Positions 7,892-15,595 of a stretch of 24,759 bases of DNA are shown piece after piece. The DNA lies in NCBI GenBank assembly GCA_031549325.1, contig JAVBQA010000012.1, positions 1 through 24,759 on the forward strand, read 5' to 3'. This stretch comes from JAJDGF01 sp031549325. GTDB taxonomy: Bacteria; Bacillota; Clostridia; Christensenellales; Aristaeellaceae. Made by a program: the position numbers and the translations under genes. The stretch's first letter is position 1. Each line of letters begins with the position of its first letter. Under the pieces are notes generated by a model that worked only from the letters and a program-made list of their open reading frames with translations, was not told where the DNA came from and ran no database searches.

Positions 7892-9259
7892 TCATGGTTC
7901 CGTCAGCTCAATGTATGACGACACTTCCTGATCGAAGTATTTCATTTGGAACGAGCTATTGTCATATTTGTTCAGTATGGCTCGAATAATCGTCAAGCCG
8001 ATGCCCTTGTGACCGAGCTTTGTGGACATCCCGCTGATCATGATCGCGTTGGTATCCACAGGCTCTGACGTGCTGTTGGACACAATGATCATTTTGGAGC
8101 AGGACCTTTTCGATTCTATGGACAAGTGCGCCTTGCGCCGCTCCGAGGCGCTTGCCGCTTCGATGGCGTTGTCCAAAAGACAGGACAGCACGCGGGAAGC
8201 GTCCATGTTGTCGATATACATGTTTTCAATGCTGCATTTGAGTGAAATGATGAGCTTTACGTTGTTCTGATCCGCCCGTTCGAGTTTATTCATAAGGAGA
8301 GAAATGATCGCCGGATTCTCATGCATTCTCTGCGAAAGCTCCATCATGCTCCCGGCATGGGACGTGGCCGAGAGTAGGGACGCGTGGTACTTCCTCAACC
8401 CCTCATATTCCTCCAGTTCCAGATAACCACTGTACGTATGCAGAATGTTGTTGAAGTCGTGTTTGATCCCGCGGAGTTCTTCCGTCCCCTTAAACAGCGT
8501 GCTGATGTAGGCTTCGTGCCGGGCGATGGTCTGGTTTTTATAGGCGATGCTGTCCAGGCAATAGGTGACGGTAAAAAAGAGCACCAACATGAGCAGCCCA
8601 ATGATGTAAGCGATCACCAAATCGGACAACACAATGGGGATGACCACCATGACGGCATAGGCGAACAAAGCCTTGCCCAGATAAATGAGTATTTCCTTTC
8701 GCCGATTGTAAAACATCATGTCGGAAAGCTGCCAGACAAAATTCCTTCGCTTTATCCATGTCACCGCAATCCAGTAGATGATCAGAAAGATGACAAAACA
8801 AGCGATTTGTTGAAAAGCGTCTTTCATGTAATTGTATCTCATCTCATTCTGGACAAAAAAGATGGAACCCAATGCGCGGTTGAGTTGCCTGTCGATAAGC
8901 CAAATCAGATAGATATAACTCGTCAGCTTCACTGAGCGCACCTGCGAGAGCCCAAGCAGTTTTTGCGCCGCGTAATAGTAGATGATCGCATGCAGTGGAT
9001 TCGGAGAAACGACGATATAGTACGTCACTTTGTCAAAGGAAACCATTCCGCCGGAAAGATACAGCCCATAAATGATCATGTTCTGAACAACCGTCCCGGT
9101 TAGAAAAGCGAAAAGGATCTTCTGCCTGGGGCTTGCTTTGAGTCCTGAAATCCTCAGCAGCACATTAGACATCATGACCGTCGTACAAAATGTTTCCGAG
9201 ATGGTGATCAGCGCAAGGATCAACTCCATTGGGCGCGAATACGCGAATTCAGGATACAT
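7892..9259 (-). CDS. AgrC-like GHKL sensor histidine kinase (first of two paralogues)
   Basis: This is a membrane sensor kinase predicted to autophosphorylate on His and pass the phosphate to a receiver. Of its 455 residues, about 10-235 form six or seven membrane segments with no large extracellular domain, as in peptide-sensing AgrC/ComD kinases. The dimerisation/phospho-acceptor box is RGIKHDFNNILHTY with H267, followed by the ATPase with N-box LLDNAIEAA (N364) and G-box HKGIGLT (417-423). GGAGAGG (9270-9264) precedes the ATG at 9259. It lies 25 bases after the receiver gene and is the last gene of the cassette. It is a diverged paralogue of the kinase at 9718-11124, with the same architecture and an equivalent H-box. 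No agrB, agrD or other peptide gene is nearby. The ligand is unknown. Confidence 0.9.
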   Translation of the reverse strand: MYPEFAYSRPMELILALITISETFCTTVMMSNVLLRISGLKASPRQKILFAFLTGTVVQNMIIYGLYLSGGMVSFDKVTYYIVVSPNPLHAIIYYYAAQKLLGLSQVRSVKLTSYIYLIWLIDRQLNRALGSIFFVQNEMRYNYMKDAFQQIACFVIFLIIYWIAVTWIKRRNFVWQLSDMMFYNRRKEILIYLGKALFAYAVMVVIPIVLSDLVIAYIIGLLMLVLFFTVTYCLDSIAYKNQTIARHEAYISTLFKGTEELRGIKHDFNNILHTYSGYLELEEYEGLRKYHASLLSATSHAGSMMELSQRMHENPAIISLLMNKLERADQNNVKLIISLKCSIENMYIDNMDASRVLSCLLDNAIEAASASERRKAHLSIESKRSCSKMIIVSNSTSEPVDTNAIMISGMSTKLGHKGIGLTIIRAILNKYDNSSFQMKYFDQEVSSYIELTEP

Positions 9260-9284
9260 TTGGCCTCTCCTCTGTGCTCGGCGG

Positions 9285-9674
9285 TTATGTCTGCAAGAGA
9301 TTGTTCAGCAGGTCATGAAGTGAACGAAATTCGAACGGCTTTCTCAAAAAGAGATTAAAATGGCCGTTTGCCGAAACATCCCCCGTGTTTGAGCCGGACA
9401 TGGCCACAATTGGTATCGTCGCCGCATTCTCCGATCCGCTCTCCCGAATCCTTTTGGCCACCTCATATCCGTCCATTCCCGGCATTTGAATATCCAAAAA
9501 GATGATATGATACCGTGTTGGATCCGCCAAGTACTTTTTCAAGCCCATTTTGCCATCCGCCGCGGTTTCTGCCCATATGCTGTGCTTCTCCAGGAAGATT
9601 TTCATCAGTTCAGCGGCCGGAATATTGTCCTCAATAATGAGACACTGGCACTGGGTTTTCTCTGAAGCCTTCAT
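9285..9674 (-). CDS. Stand-alone CheY-like response regulator receiver
   Basis: This single receiver domain of 129 residues has no DNA-binding or enzymatic output. The fold is complete: acidic pair E15-D16 (IIEDN), phospho-acceptor D61 in FLDIQMPGMDG, a Ser in the Thr/Ser position (IVAMSGS) and the conserved Lys in FLRKPF. GGGGGAGG (9692-9685) is 10 bases before the ATG at 9674 and 7 before an adjacent in-frame GTG at 9677, so either may be the start. The longer frame from 9716 has no ribosome site. It sits between two GHKL kinases in the same direction, so both probably phosphorylate it or compete for it. Lacking a LytTR domain, it must act through a partner protein or work as a phosphate sink or relay. 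Confidence 0.9.
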   Translation of the reverse strand: MKASEKTQCQCLIIEDNIPAAELMKIFLEKHSIWAETAADGKMGLKKYLADPTRYHIIFLDIQMPGMDGYEVAKRIRESGSENAATIPIVAMSGSNTGDVSANGHFNLFLRKPFEFRSLHDLLNNLLQT

Positions 9675-9717
9675 CACACGGACGCCTCCCCCTTCATAAT
9701 GATACAGTCCCGGCACA

Positions 9718-11124
9718 TCATGATAAACAGCTCGCCTGGCTCACCGCCGATAGCTCCTCACGATCGGATGGCTTTAATTCAATATAGGCATTGAACTCAT
9801 TGTCGTAATGGTTTATGTGGAAACCACAGTTCCCATATTTGCTCAGCGCTTTGCGCACCGTTGTCAGCCCAATGCCCGTGTGCCCCGCCTTGCTGGATAC
9901 CCCGCTCTTCAGAATCTCTGAGGTGTCCACCGCGTCTTTCGTGTTGTTCGAAATGATGATGAGCACAGACGATTGGGCTTTCTCCGTTATTGTGAATTGC
10001 ACCTCCCGTACCGCCGATTCCGCCGCAGCCTCGATGGCGTTATCCAGAAGGCACGAAAACGCACGGCACAAATCGATCATCTCAATGTGCAAATTCGGCA
10101 TTTTATGCGGTATCGTGATGTTGAGGCGGACGCCCAGTTTCTCGGCATAGGAAGACTTGTTGATGAGCAGCGAGAAGAGGGCGGGGTTCTCCTCCATGCG
10201 CTCGCTCAGCTCCAGCGTGTTTCCGGCGGAGTACGTCACCCCCACCAGCTGGGAATGGTACGTCTTCAGGTCGTCCAGATTGCCCATCGCCAGGTAGCCC
10301 TCGTAAGTTTGCAGGATGTTAAAAAAATCATGCTTAATTCCCCGGAAGCCCTCGATGGCTTCCCCGCACGCGCTGATATGGGCGGCCATGTTGTCAAATT
10401 CGATTTCGAGCGCTCTTCTGAGATCGGTCAAAATGCATATGACGATTGTCAAGCCTGTGATCAGGACAATCAACAAGTACGCCAGTGATTTTTCCTGCAT
10501 GGAGAGCGGCAGCAAGACGCATAGCGCGTATATGGACAACGATCGGATGACATAGATGACGATTTCCCTCTTATTGTTCGTAAAAAAGTTGTCCGTTATT
10601 TTGAGCACAGATCTGCCTCGCCGGATGATGAAAATGATGACAAAATAGAGGGCGATCACGAGCGCAAGGACCAGACACTGAAGCACAAAATCTTTATATA
10701 GATCATACTGGGTTGAATCGCTTTGACCGAAAAAAGCCGACCCGATAAACATGCTCAAATTTTTCTTCGCGATCAGGATCAGGAATGCGATATTCATCAA
10801 TCGAAAGGAGCGGATCGACAAGAGTTTGAGAATCTTTACGCTCAAGAGACAGTACAGCAAGGCAAAGACTGGGTTTACATTCCGGAAGATTAAGTATACT
10901 TCAGGACTCAGTTTGACGCTTCCCCCAAGGAAATAGACCAGATAGATCGGCAAAACGGAAAAGACAGGGCCGGTAATCAGTGCAAACAGGAGCTTGCGCC
11001 CCAAACTGACTTGCTCTCTGTACAATTCCAGAATGATATTGGCGTTGCAAAACATGGTTACAAATGCCAAGACAAATGCCAGCACCGGTAAGAGCGCCTG
11101 AACCGCCTTTAAGCTGATAAGCAT
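9718..11124 (-). CDS. AgrC-like GHKL sensor histidine kinase (second paralogue)
   Basis: At 468 residues it has the same plan as the kinase at 7892-9259: six or seven membrane segments (about 8-235), then RGIKHDFFNILQTY with H265, N-box LLDNAIEAA (N362) and G-box HTGIGLTTVR. AGGAG (11137-11133) is 8 bases before the ATG at 11124. It is the first gene of the kinase-receiver-kinase cassette. Its stop at 9718-9720 lies 43 bases before the receiver ATG. The extracellular part is minimal, so the signal is likely a small peptide or a membrane-derived cue rather than a periplasmic-domain ligand; this is inference from the AgrC family. Codon use is more AT-rich than in the surrounding genes. Confidence 0.9.
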   Translation of the reverse strand: MLISLKAVQALLPVLAFVLAFVTMFCNANIILELYREQVSLGRKLLFALITGPVFSVLPIYLVYFLGGSVKLSPEVYLIFRNVNPVFALLYCLLSVKILKLLSIRSFRLMNIAFLILIAKKNLSMFIGSAFFGQSDSTQYDLYKDFVLQCLVLALVIALYFVIIFIIRRGRSVLKITDNFFTNNKREIVIYVIRSLSIYALCVLLPLSMQEKSLAYLLIVLITGLTIVICILTDLRRALEIEFDNMAAHISACGEAIEGFRGIKHDFFNILQTYEGYLAMGNLDDLKTYHSQLVGVTYSAGNTLELSERMEENPALFSLLINKSSYAEKLGVRLNITIPHKMPNLHIEMIDLCRAFSCLLDNAIEAAAESAVREVQFTITEKAQSSVLIIISNNTKDAVDTSEILKSGVSSKAGHTGIGLTTVRKALSKYGNCGFHINHYDNEFNAYIELKPSDREELSAVSQASCLS

Positions 11125-11287
11125 TTTAATGCTCCTGTTGTCGCATCCTGCCCCATGCGTTGTTTCCCATCGTGCCGTTGGGGCGTCTGTGTTTTAAAAA
11201 CGATCCTGTACTGAATGGTTCTATGGAGACGTCGGTGATGGCTTTGGGCGGTTGGTGGATCCCTTCGCAGCGCGCAACCCTGTGCGC

Positions 11288-11293
11288 ATTATA
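11288..11293 (-). promoter_or_regulatory. Perfect -10 hexamer upstream of the kinase cassette
   Basis: TATAAT reads on the minus strand from 11293 to 11288 in an AT-rich patch. No good -35 lies at 16-18 bases (TGAAAT at 17), so it would need an activator or be weak. Start would be about 155 bases before the kinase ATG. Confidence 0.35.
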
Positions 11294-11507
11294 ATATACA
11301 AACTTTTTTCATTTCACCGCGGCCCTCTTGGGGCTTTTCCGCATCGGGAGGAATCATCCCGTGCGTTCCCAGGGTGAACCTCGCCGTGCATACGTCCTTT
11401 CGCGCGAAAAATTGCCCATTGGCGGCGCGTGACGACCCGGTTTTCGGCGGCTTTTCTCTGTCATGCCATTTCTTTCGATTTTCTCTGCCCAAGAACGTGA
11501 CCGGTTT

Positions 11508-11536
11508 ATTGTATCTTAAAAGTAACATTAATGCAA
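11508..11536 (-). promoter_or_regulatory. Sigma-A-type promoter in the kinase cassette leader
   Basis: On the minus strand TTGCAT (11536-11531) and TACAAT (11513-11508) are 17 bases apart, the same two hexamers and spacing as the promoter at 3527-3555. Transcription toward the kinase gene would begin near 11501 and give a leader of about 375 bases, or a separate small transcript. Confidence 0.55.
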
Positions 11537-11735
11537 CCAATATTTTTACCAAAACGCAATGGATTTTTGGGGTGGATACGCATGGATTGCGTCGATCAGC
11601 GCCTCAACCCACGCGCCCAGTGGTCATTGCTCGGTTTCTCCATGTTTTTTCCGGCGCCGCACGCTCCAAAGCACGAGTCGGCCGCCTCGCGGAACCTCTG
11701 AAATGCAAGGATCAAGCGCTTTTCTCACGCAAACG

Positions 11736-11776
11736 AAAACGGCATTGCTGGCGCGAAACCTGCAATGCCGTTTTTT
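11736..11776. terminator. Bidirectional intrinsic terminator downstream of guaA
   Basis: AAAACGGCATTGC (11736-11748) pairs perfectly with GCAATGCCGTTTT (11762-11774) and TT follows, giving six T residues on the plus strand. On the minus strand the stem is followed by TTTTCGTTT, so it can end guaA transcription about 150 bases after the stop. No plus-strand gene was found that would need it. Confidence 0.75.
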
Positions 11777-11918
11777 GAGGATGGAGCCGCCGCCTGGCGG
11801 TTATGCATCTACAAACCACCGGATCCCCAGAACAAAATGCGTCAAATCACCTGTCAATAACTGGCGGGAAAGAACTCCAAAAACCTTCTGATGTTGGCGG
11901 GTTTTCGGAGTATGTTGA

Positions 11919-13208
11919 TCACTCCCACTCGATCGTGCCCGGCGGTTTCTGGGTGATGTCATACACCACGCGGTTCACGCCCGGGCATTCCTGAATGATC
12001 CGGTTCATCGCCTTAAACAGCAGCGCATACGGCAGCTCGATCACGTCCGCCGTCATGGCGTCCTCGGTGTTCACCGCCCGCAGCGCCACGCACTCGGCAT
12101 AGGTCCGGTCCTCGCCCGAAACGCCCACCGTTTTGACGCCCGTCAGCACCGCGAAAAACTGCCAGATCTTCTCCGTCAGGCCAGCCTGATGGATCTCGTC
12201 GCGGAAGATGAAATCGCACTTCCTCAGCAGATCCAGGCGCTCCTTTTTCAGCTCGCCGATGCAGCGCACCGCCAGCCCCGGACCGGGGAACGGCTGGCGC
12301 CACAGCATCTCGCGCGGGATGCCCATCGCCGCGCCCACCTCGCGCACCTCGTCCTTGAACAGGTACCTGAGCGGCTCCACCAGCTGCTCCTTCTGGAACA
12401 TCGACTCCTTGGGCAGCCCGCCCACGTTGTGGTGGCTCTTCACCGACTTTTTGCCGTCAATGCCGCTCTCCAGGATGTCCGGATAGATCGTTCCCTGCAG
12501 CAGGAACTGCGCGTCGATCTTCCGCGCCTCTTCCTCAAACACGCGAATGAACGTCTCGCCGATGATCTTGCGCTTCTGCTCGGGGTCGGTCACGCCCTCG
12601 CAGGCCTTCAGGAACCGCTGCTCGCCCTGGATGTGGATGATGTCCAGCCCCAGCTTGTCCCGATAGGTCTCGATGACCTGCTTGGGTTCATCCTGCCTCA
12701 TGAAGCCGTGATCCACAAACACGCACGTGAGCTGCCCCGGCTTCAGCGCGCGCTGCGCGATCACCGCGCACACCGAGCTGTCCACGCCGCCTGACAGCGC
12801 CGCCACGACCTTGCCGTCGCCCACCTGGTCGCGCACTTCCTGGATCATGCGCTCGATCTGCGCGTCCAGCTTGTAGCTGCCTTCGCACCGGCAAGTCTCC
12901 TTCACGAAAACCGACAGCGCCTTCATGCCCTCGTTGTCCACACCCGCCGAGGGCCTGAAGTCCTGGCCCTCCTGGATGCCGATCGTCGGAATCCCGCGCT
13001 GGGTGAGCGCCTCCGCGACCTGCCGGGCTGCATGTTCGTCCGCGCCGGTCAGGATGACGCCTTTCAGCGCGCCGTCCGCCCAAAATTCCATCGGCTTGAG
13101 TCCGGGCATGATCTCGCAATACACGCCCATCTCGCGCACGCGACGCGCAATCAGCTGGTTGTACTGGCCGCCAAAGTCCAGGATGGTGATCTTCTGCGAA
13201 TTCTGCAT
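11919..13208 (-). CDS. guaA: GMP synthase with a deleted, catalytically dead glutaminase domain
   Basis: GuaA converts XMP to GMP with ATP, normally using ammonia released from glutamine by its N-terminal GATase domain. The ATG at 13208 is chosen because AGGAG lies just upstream, 8-9 bases away; the frame is open further upstream without a family match. The product is 429 residues against about 510-525 for the family. The synthetase half is intact: PP-loop S139-GGVDSS145, the XMP-binding region and the C-terminal dimerisation end (DITQKPPGTIEWE). In the GATase half the start is normal (ILDFGGQYNQLIARRVREMG), but the nucleophile loop GVCYGMQ reads GIQEGQD (Cys to Q79). About 90 residues are then missing, and the FHPEV motif reads F84-RPSA. 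All three catalytic residues (Cys, His, Glu) are therefore absent. The enzyme should be ammonia-dependent unless a separate glutaminase subunit exists. Confidence 0.93.
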   Translation of the reverse strand: MQNSQKITILDFGGQYNQLIARRVREMGVYCEIMPGLKPMEFWADGALKGVILTGADEHAARQVAEALTQRGIPTIGIQEGQDFRPSAGVDNEGMKALSVFVKETCRCEGSYKLDAQIERMIQEVRDQVGDGKVVAALSGGVDSSVCAVIAQRALKPGQLTCVFVDHGFMRQDEPKQVIETYRDKLGLDIIHIQGEQRFLKACEGVTDPEQKRKIIGETFIRVFEEEARKIDAQFLLQGTIYPDILESGIDGKKSVKSHHNVGGLPKESMFQKEQLVEPLRYLFKDEVREVGAAMGIPREMLWRQPFPGPGLAVRCIGELKKERLDLLRKCDFIFRDEIHQAGLTEKIWQFFAVLTGVKTVGVSGEDRTYAECVALRAVNTEDAMTADVIELPYALLFKAMNRIIQECPGVNRVVYDITQKPPGTIEWE

Positions 13209-13246
13209 GAGCGCCTCTCCTATCGGAAAAAAGTTTCTATTTTCAT

Positions 13247-13275
13247 AGTTTAGCGCGCACAATCCGGTTTTGCAA
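13247..13275 (-). promoter_or_regulatory. Sigma-A promoter of guaA
   Basis: On the minus strand TTGCAA (13275-13270) and TAAACT (13252-13247) are 17 bases apart. The start would fall near 13240, about 32 bases before the ATG. The leader is too short for a purine riboswitch, and none of the conserved riboswitch elements were seen. Confidence 0.65.
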
Positions 13276-13360
13276 TGGCCGTTCTTTGAATATTTATTTA
13301 TGTTTTGGATTGTGAAGCCCCAGCATTGCAAGACTTATGAGCAAATTTATTTCGAAATGA

Positions 13361-13390
13361 GTATATCGCGCACCCGTCCCGCACATACTC
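13361..13390 (+). promoter_or_regulatory. Possible forespore (sigma-G/sigma-F-like) promoter of the SANT-domain gene
   Basis: GTATA (13361-13365) fits the sigma-G -35 pattern GHATR, and 18 bases later CATACTC (13384-13390) fits CATNHTA except for the last base. The start would be near 13397, about 29 bases before the ATG. A sigma-E reading of the same -10 is also possible. Confidence 0.35.
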
Positions 13391-13425
13391 TGTAGCATAA
13401 AGCAATTCTAGGAGGTAACCACGGC

Positions 13426-14253
13426 ATGGAGCAGACCATCGTTCATAACGCGAGACGAACCGGCTGGAGCGACAGCGAAACCAATCTGCTTTGGGAAACC
13501 GCGGATGAGGCGCAACAGCAGGGCATCGCACTCAAAGCCGTCTTTGAAAAAATAGCAAGCGAAACCGGACGACGCCCAAACAGCATCCGCAACTACTATT
13601 ATGCCCAGGTTCGCCAGCGCATGGGCGGCCAGGAACGCACCGCGCGCTTCGTGCCCTTCGAGGAGCTCGAGGTGCTCGGGCTGCTGGAGCAGGTGCTGCG
13701 CGACCGCGCCCAGGGCAAATCCGTGCGCTCCTGCCTGCAGCGCATCTCCGGCGGCGACCACAGCCTGATGCTGCGCTACCAAAACAAGTACCGCTCTGTC
13801 ATCAAGACCCGTCCGGAGCTCGTGAAAAAGGTGGTTGACCAGCTGAATGCCGAGGGGATCGACGTGCGCATGCCCGAGGTCAAAAGCCGCGTGCGCGCCT
13901 CGCTGAGCGACGTGTGCGCCCAGCTGACCGGCTCCGCCCAGCAGCAGGGCGATCCGGAGCTCGTGAAGGCACTCGAGACGCTGTCCGATTACCTGCTCGG
14001 CAACAAGAGCGTGCAGCCCAGCAAGGGCGGCATGAGCGTTCGGCTCGACCTGTACCGCATGGCGCTTGAGGAGCAGCGCCAGCACTCGGCCCAGCTCAGC
14101 GAAACCGCCCAGGCGCTGATCACCGAGGTCAAGGAGTTTTTGGTGATGGACGAAGGGCGCAAGAGCGAGCGTCTGCCCGAGTTCTGCGGCACCATGGCCG
14201 ACAAGATCGGGGCGCTGGAAGAGTGTGTGGCGCTTTGCGAGCCGGCCCCGTAA
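13426..14253 (+). CDS. SANT/Myb-like DNA-binding protein, RsfA-like (predicted sporulation regulator)
   Basis: The N-terminus (about residues 10-65) contains GWSDSETNLLWETADEA and GRRPNSIRNYYY, the hallmark of a Myb/SANT-like helix-turn-helix as seen in the Bacillus prespore regulator RsfA and its clostridial relatives. The remaining 210 residues are mostly charged and helical, without a recognised domain. AGGAGGT (13411-13417) is 8 bases before the ATG. It is divergent from guaA, and a strong terminator follows its stop. A role as a forespore transcription regulator is inferred from the domain and from a sigma-G-like promoter. Identity to a specific named protein is not claimed. There is no signal peptide or membrane segment. 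Confidence 0.8.
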   Translation: MEQTIVHNARRTGWSDSETNLLWETADEAQQQGIALKAVFEKIASETGRRPNSIRNYYYAQVRQRMGGQERTARFVPFEELEVLGLLEQVLRDRAQGKSVRSCLQRISGGDHSLMLRYQNKYRSVIKTRPELVKKVVDQLNAEGIDVRMPEVKSRVRASLSDVCAQLTGSAQQQGDPELVKALETLSDYLLGNKSVQPSKGGMSVRLDLYRMALEEQRQHSAQLSETAQALITEVKEFLVMDEGRKSERLPEFCGTMADKIGALEECVALCEPAP

Positions 14254-14277
14254 TCTCCATGAAACGCCTTTTTTCAG

Positions 14278-14302
14278 GCAGGCTGCGACGCCTGCTTTTT
14301 TT
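14278..14302 (+). terminator. Intrinsic terminator of the SANT-domain gene
   Basis: GCAGGC (14278-14283) pairs with GCCTGC (14290-14295) across TGCGAC, followed by seven T residues (14296-14302). Confidence 0.88.
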
Positions 14303-14367
14303 GCGTCAACAAATCTGGAAACAATTGGCAGGGAAATTGCGTCAAACGCGCAGAGGGGGGGATTGTG

Positions 14368-15522
14368 ATGAGATCTGCGATGATATGGAGCCTGGCCGCG
14401 CTGCTGATTCTTTTCATTGTGCCGTGGGCGTCGGCGGACGCGCTTGATATCTCTGAGATGCCGCCGCTGATAGAGTCCATGGTGTTTAACGAGACATTCC
14501 GGGACATGGATCCGGATGAAATCATGCGCCTTGCCGGGCCTATCGCAGGCCACTATGACTTCATCGGCCGTGAGTCCGAAAGCGGCAACTACCGGTACGT
14601 GCTGGGCAAGGCCAAGGGCGAAAGCCCGCTGGCGGGGCTGGAGGAAGTTACCGTTCGACGCGAGGATGGCGACAGAGGCTTGCAAGTGGTGTACGCAAAA
14701 CCCGATTACGTCAAAACCAACATAGCAGTCTATGAATTCCCGGAACTTGAGGGCATTTGGAAACACGGTGACGGTTTGATTGTGTACCTCGACCCTAAGG
14801 GTGCCAAGCAAACCCTGGGGTATGTGTTTAGTGAGTGTTTGCGCGCGCGCGGACCGGAGCGGATACGGGACTTGGCGACGCGCCAGGTCAGCATGATCGA
14901 ACCCATCGCGCCGCCCTTTGCCAGCGTGGAGCTGTATAAGGGGCCCTGCTGTTCTCAGGTTGAGTACTTTCCGCTGAGTGAGGCAGACATCCAGCGGTTC
15001 CAAGAGGAAACCCGGCAACTCAAAAAGGGCAAGAAGCGCGCCAAGCGGAGCTCCCTGTTAGGCATCTATTACTGCGCGCGTTTGGATGAGGATGGAAGTG
15101 CAGACTACGAAGACTTGGTGCCCGAGGCGCTGCTGGAGATGGCGCGGCAGAAGTGCGGATATGAGTTGACGCCCAAGCTGCCGCGCGAAGCCAAGCTGGT
15201 CAAAGCGCACATGAGGATCATGGTGGGCGAGAGCGACGACGCCTACGAGCTCTGCACGCAGACAATCGAAAATGAAAAGAAGCTCAGGCAGCTGGCCAAG
15301 CTGCTGCGCGGCAAGAGGCGAGGACTTGGCGGCAAGTGCCCCTACTCCGGCAAGGTCACGCTGGACTATGAGGACGGCACCCAGATCACGCTGTACAAGG
15401 CCACCGACGGCTGCGACGGGTTTGTGATGGGCAGCGCCAGCCACTGGGAGATAGGCGACAAGGCCAACGCCCAGTTCTGGAAGCTATTTGATGAATGCAA
15501 GCGGGCGCTGGATAAGCGCTGA
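14368..15522 (+). CDS. Secreted protein of unknown function
   Basis: I do not recognise this 384-residue protein. It begins with a typical signal peptide: Arg at position 2, a hydrophobic core to about residue 19, and a likely signal peptidase I site at AWASA-like WASA|DALD near residue 23, so the mature protein should be outside the membrane. The mature part is soluble and charged, has a Lys/Arg-rich stretch near the middle (KKGKKRAKR) and six Cys in the mature part, including a CC pair (GPCCSQ) and a late GGKCPYSGKVTLDYEDGTQ segment that looks like beta structure. The ATG at 14368 is 6 bases after a run of G residues (14355-14361); a GTG at 14365 is also open. It stands alone between a terminator and the tRNA promoter. 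No family or catalytic motif could be assigned. Confidence 0.8.
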   Translation: MRSAMIWSLAALLILFIVPWASADALDISEMPPLIESMVFNETFRDMDPDEIMRLAGPIAGHYDFIGRESESGNYRYVLGKAKGESPLAGLEEVTVRREDGDRGLQVVYAKPDYVKTNIAVYEFPELEGIWKHGDGLIVYLDPKGAKQTLGYVFSECLRARGPERIRDLATRQVSMIEPIAPPFASVELYKGPCCSQVEYFPLSEADIQRFQEETRQLKKGKKRAKRSSLLGIYYCARLDEDGSADYEDLVPEALLEMARQKCGYELTPKLPREAKLVKAHMRIMVGESDDAYELCTQTIENEKKLRQLAKLLRGKRRGLGGKCPYSGKVTLDYEDGTQITLYKATDGCDGFVMGSASHWEIGDKANAQFWKLFDECKRALDKR

Positions 15523-15595
15523 GCGGCGCCGCTTCGCGGAGGGTCGGCCGCGCAGCTGGCCCTCTGGCTGAAATGTGAAAAATTCGAAAAACCCC

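Larger units (their letters stand above)
11125..11918. other. Long intergenic region between guaA and the kinase cassette
   Basis: About 790 bases with no supportable gene. Several open frames of 60-130 codons exist on both strands, but none has a recognisable family, and those checked lack a properly spaced ribosome site. The best small candidate is a 39-codon frame at 11581-11700 (plus strand, begins MDCVDQRLN) with GGGGTGG before it, which I do not call. The stretch holds a bidirectional terminator (11736-11776), a strong minus-strand promoter (11508-11536), a second minus-strand -10 (11288-11293) and an imperfect hairpin at 11341-11364 (CGGGA/TCCCG). From the strong promoter to the first kinase is a leader of roughly 375 bases. 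Confidence 0.6.

Noticed and set aside
11289..11552. 87-codon minus-strand frame in the gene-free leader
   Set aside because: It begins at a TTG inside the promoter region, without a ribosome site, and has no family resemblance.
11125..11700. AgrD-like signal peptide gene for the kinases
   Set aside because: I checked short frames on both strands. None combined a ribosome site, an amphipathic leader and a Cys/Ser-containing core, and no agrB is present.
11374..11994. Plus-strand frames running toward and into the 3' end of guaA
   Set aside because: They read through a terminator and the antisense of the conserved guaA end, and no ribosome site or family supports them.
11919..13331. Frameshift or longer N-terminus as the explanation for the short GATase domain
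   Set aside because: The frame is continuous, the normal GATase start (ILDFGGQY) is present right after the chosen ATG, and the added upstream residues do not resemble the missing segment.
13209..13425. Purine riboswitch upstream of guaA
   Set aside because: The promoter lies only about 40 bases before the ATG and the conserved purine-aptamer core is not present.
13408..15018. Long minus-strand open frame opposite the SANT-domain gene and the secreted protein gene
   Set aside because: It crosses a strong intrinsic terminator and two supported genes, and its composition is that of a reverse-frame shadow.
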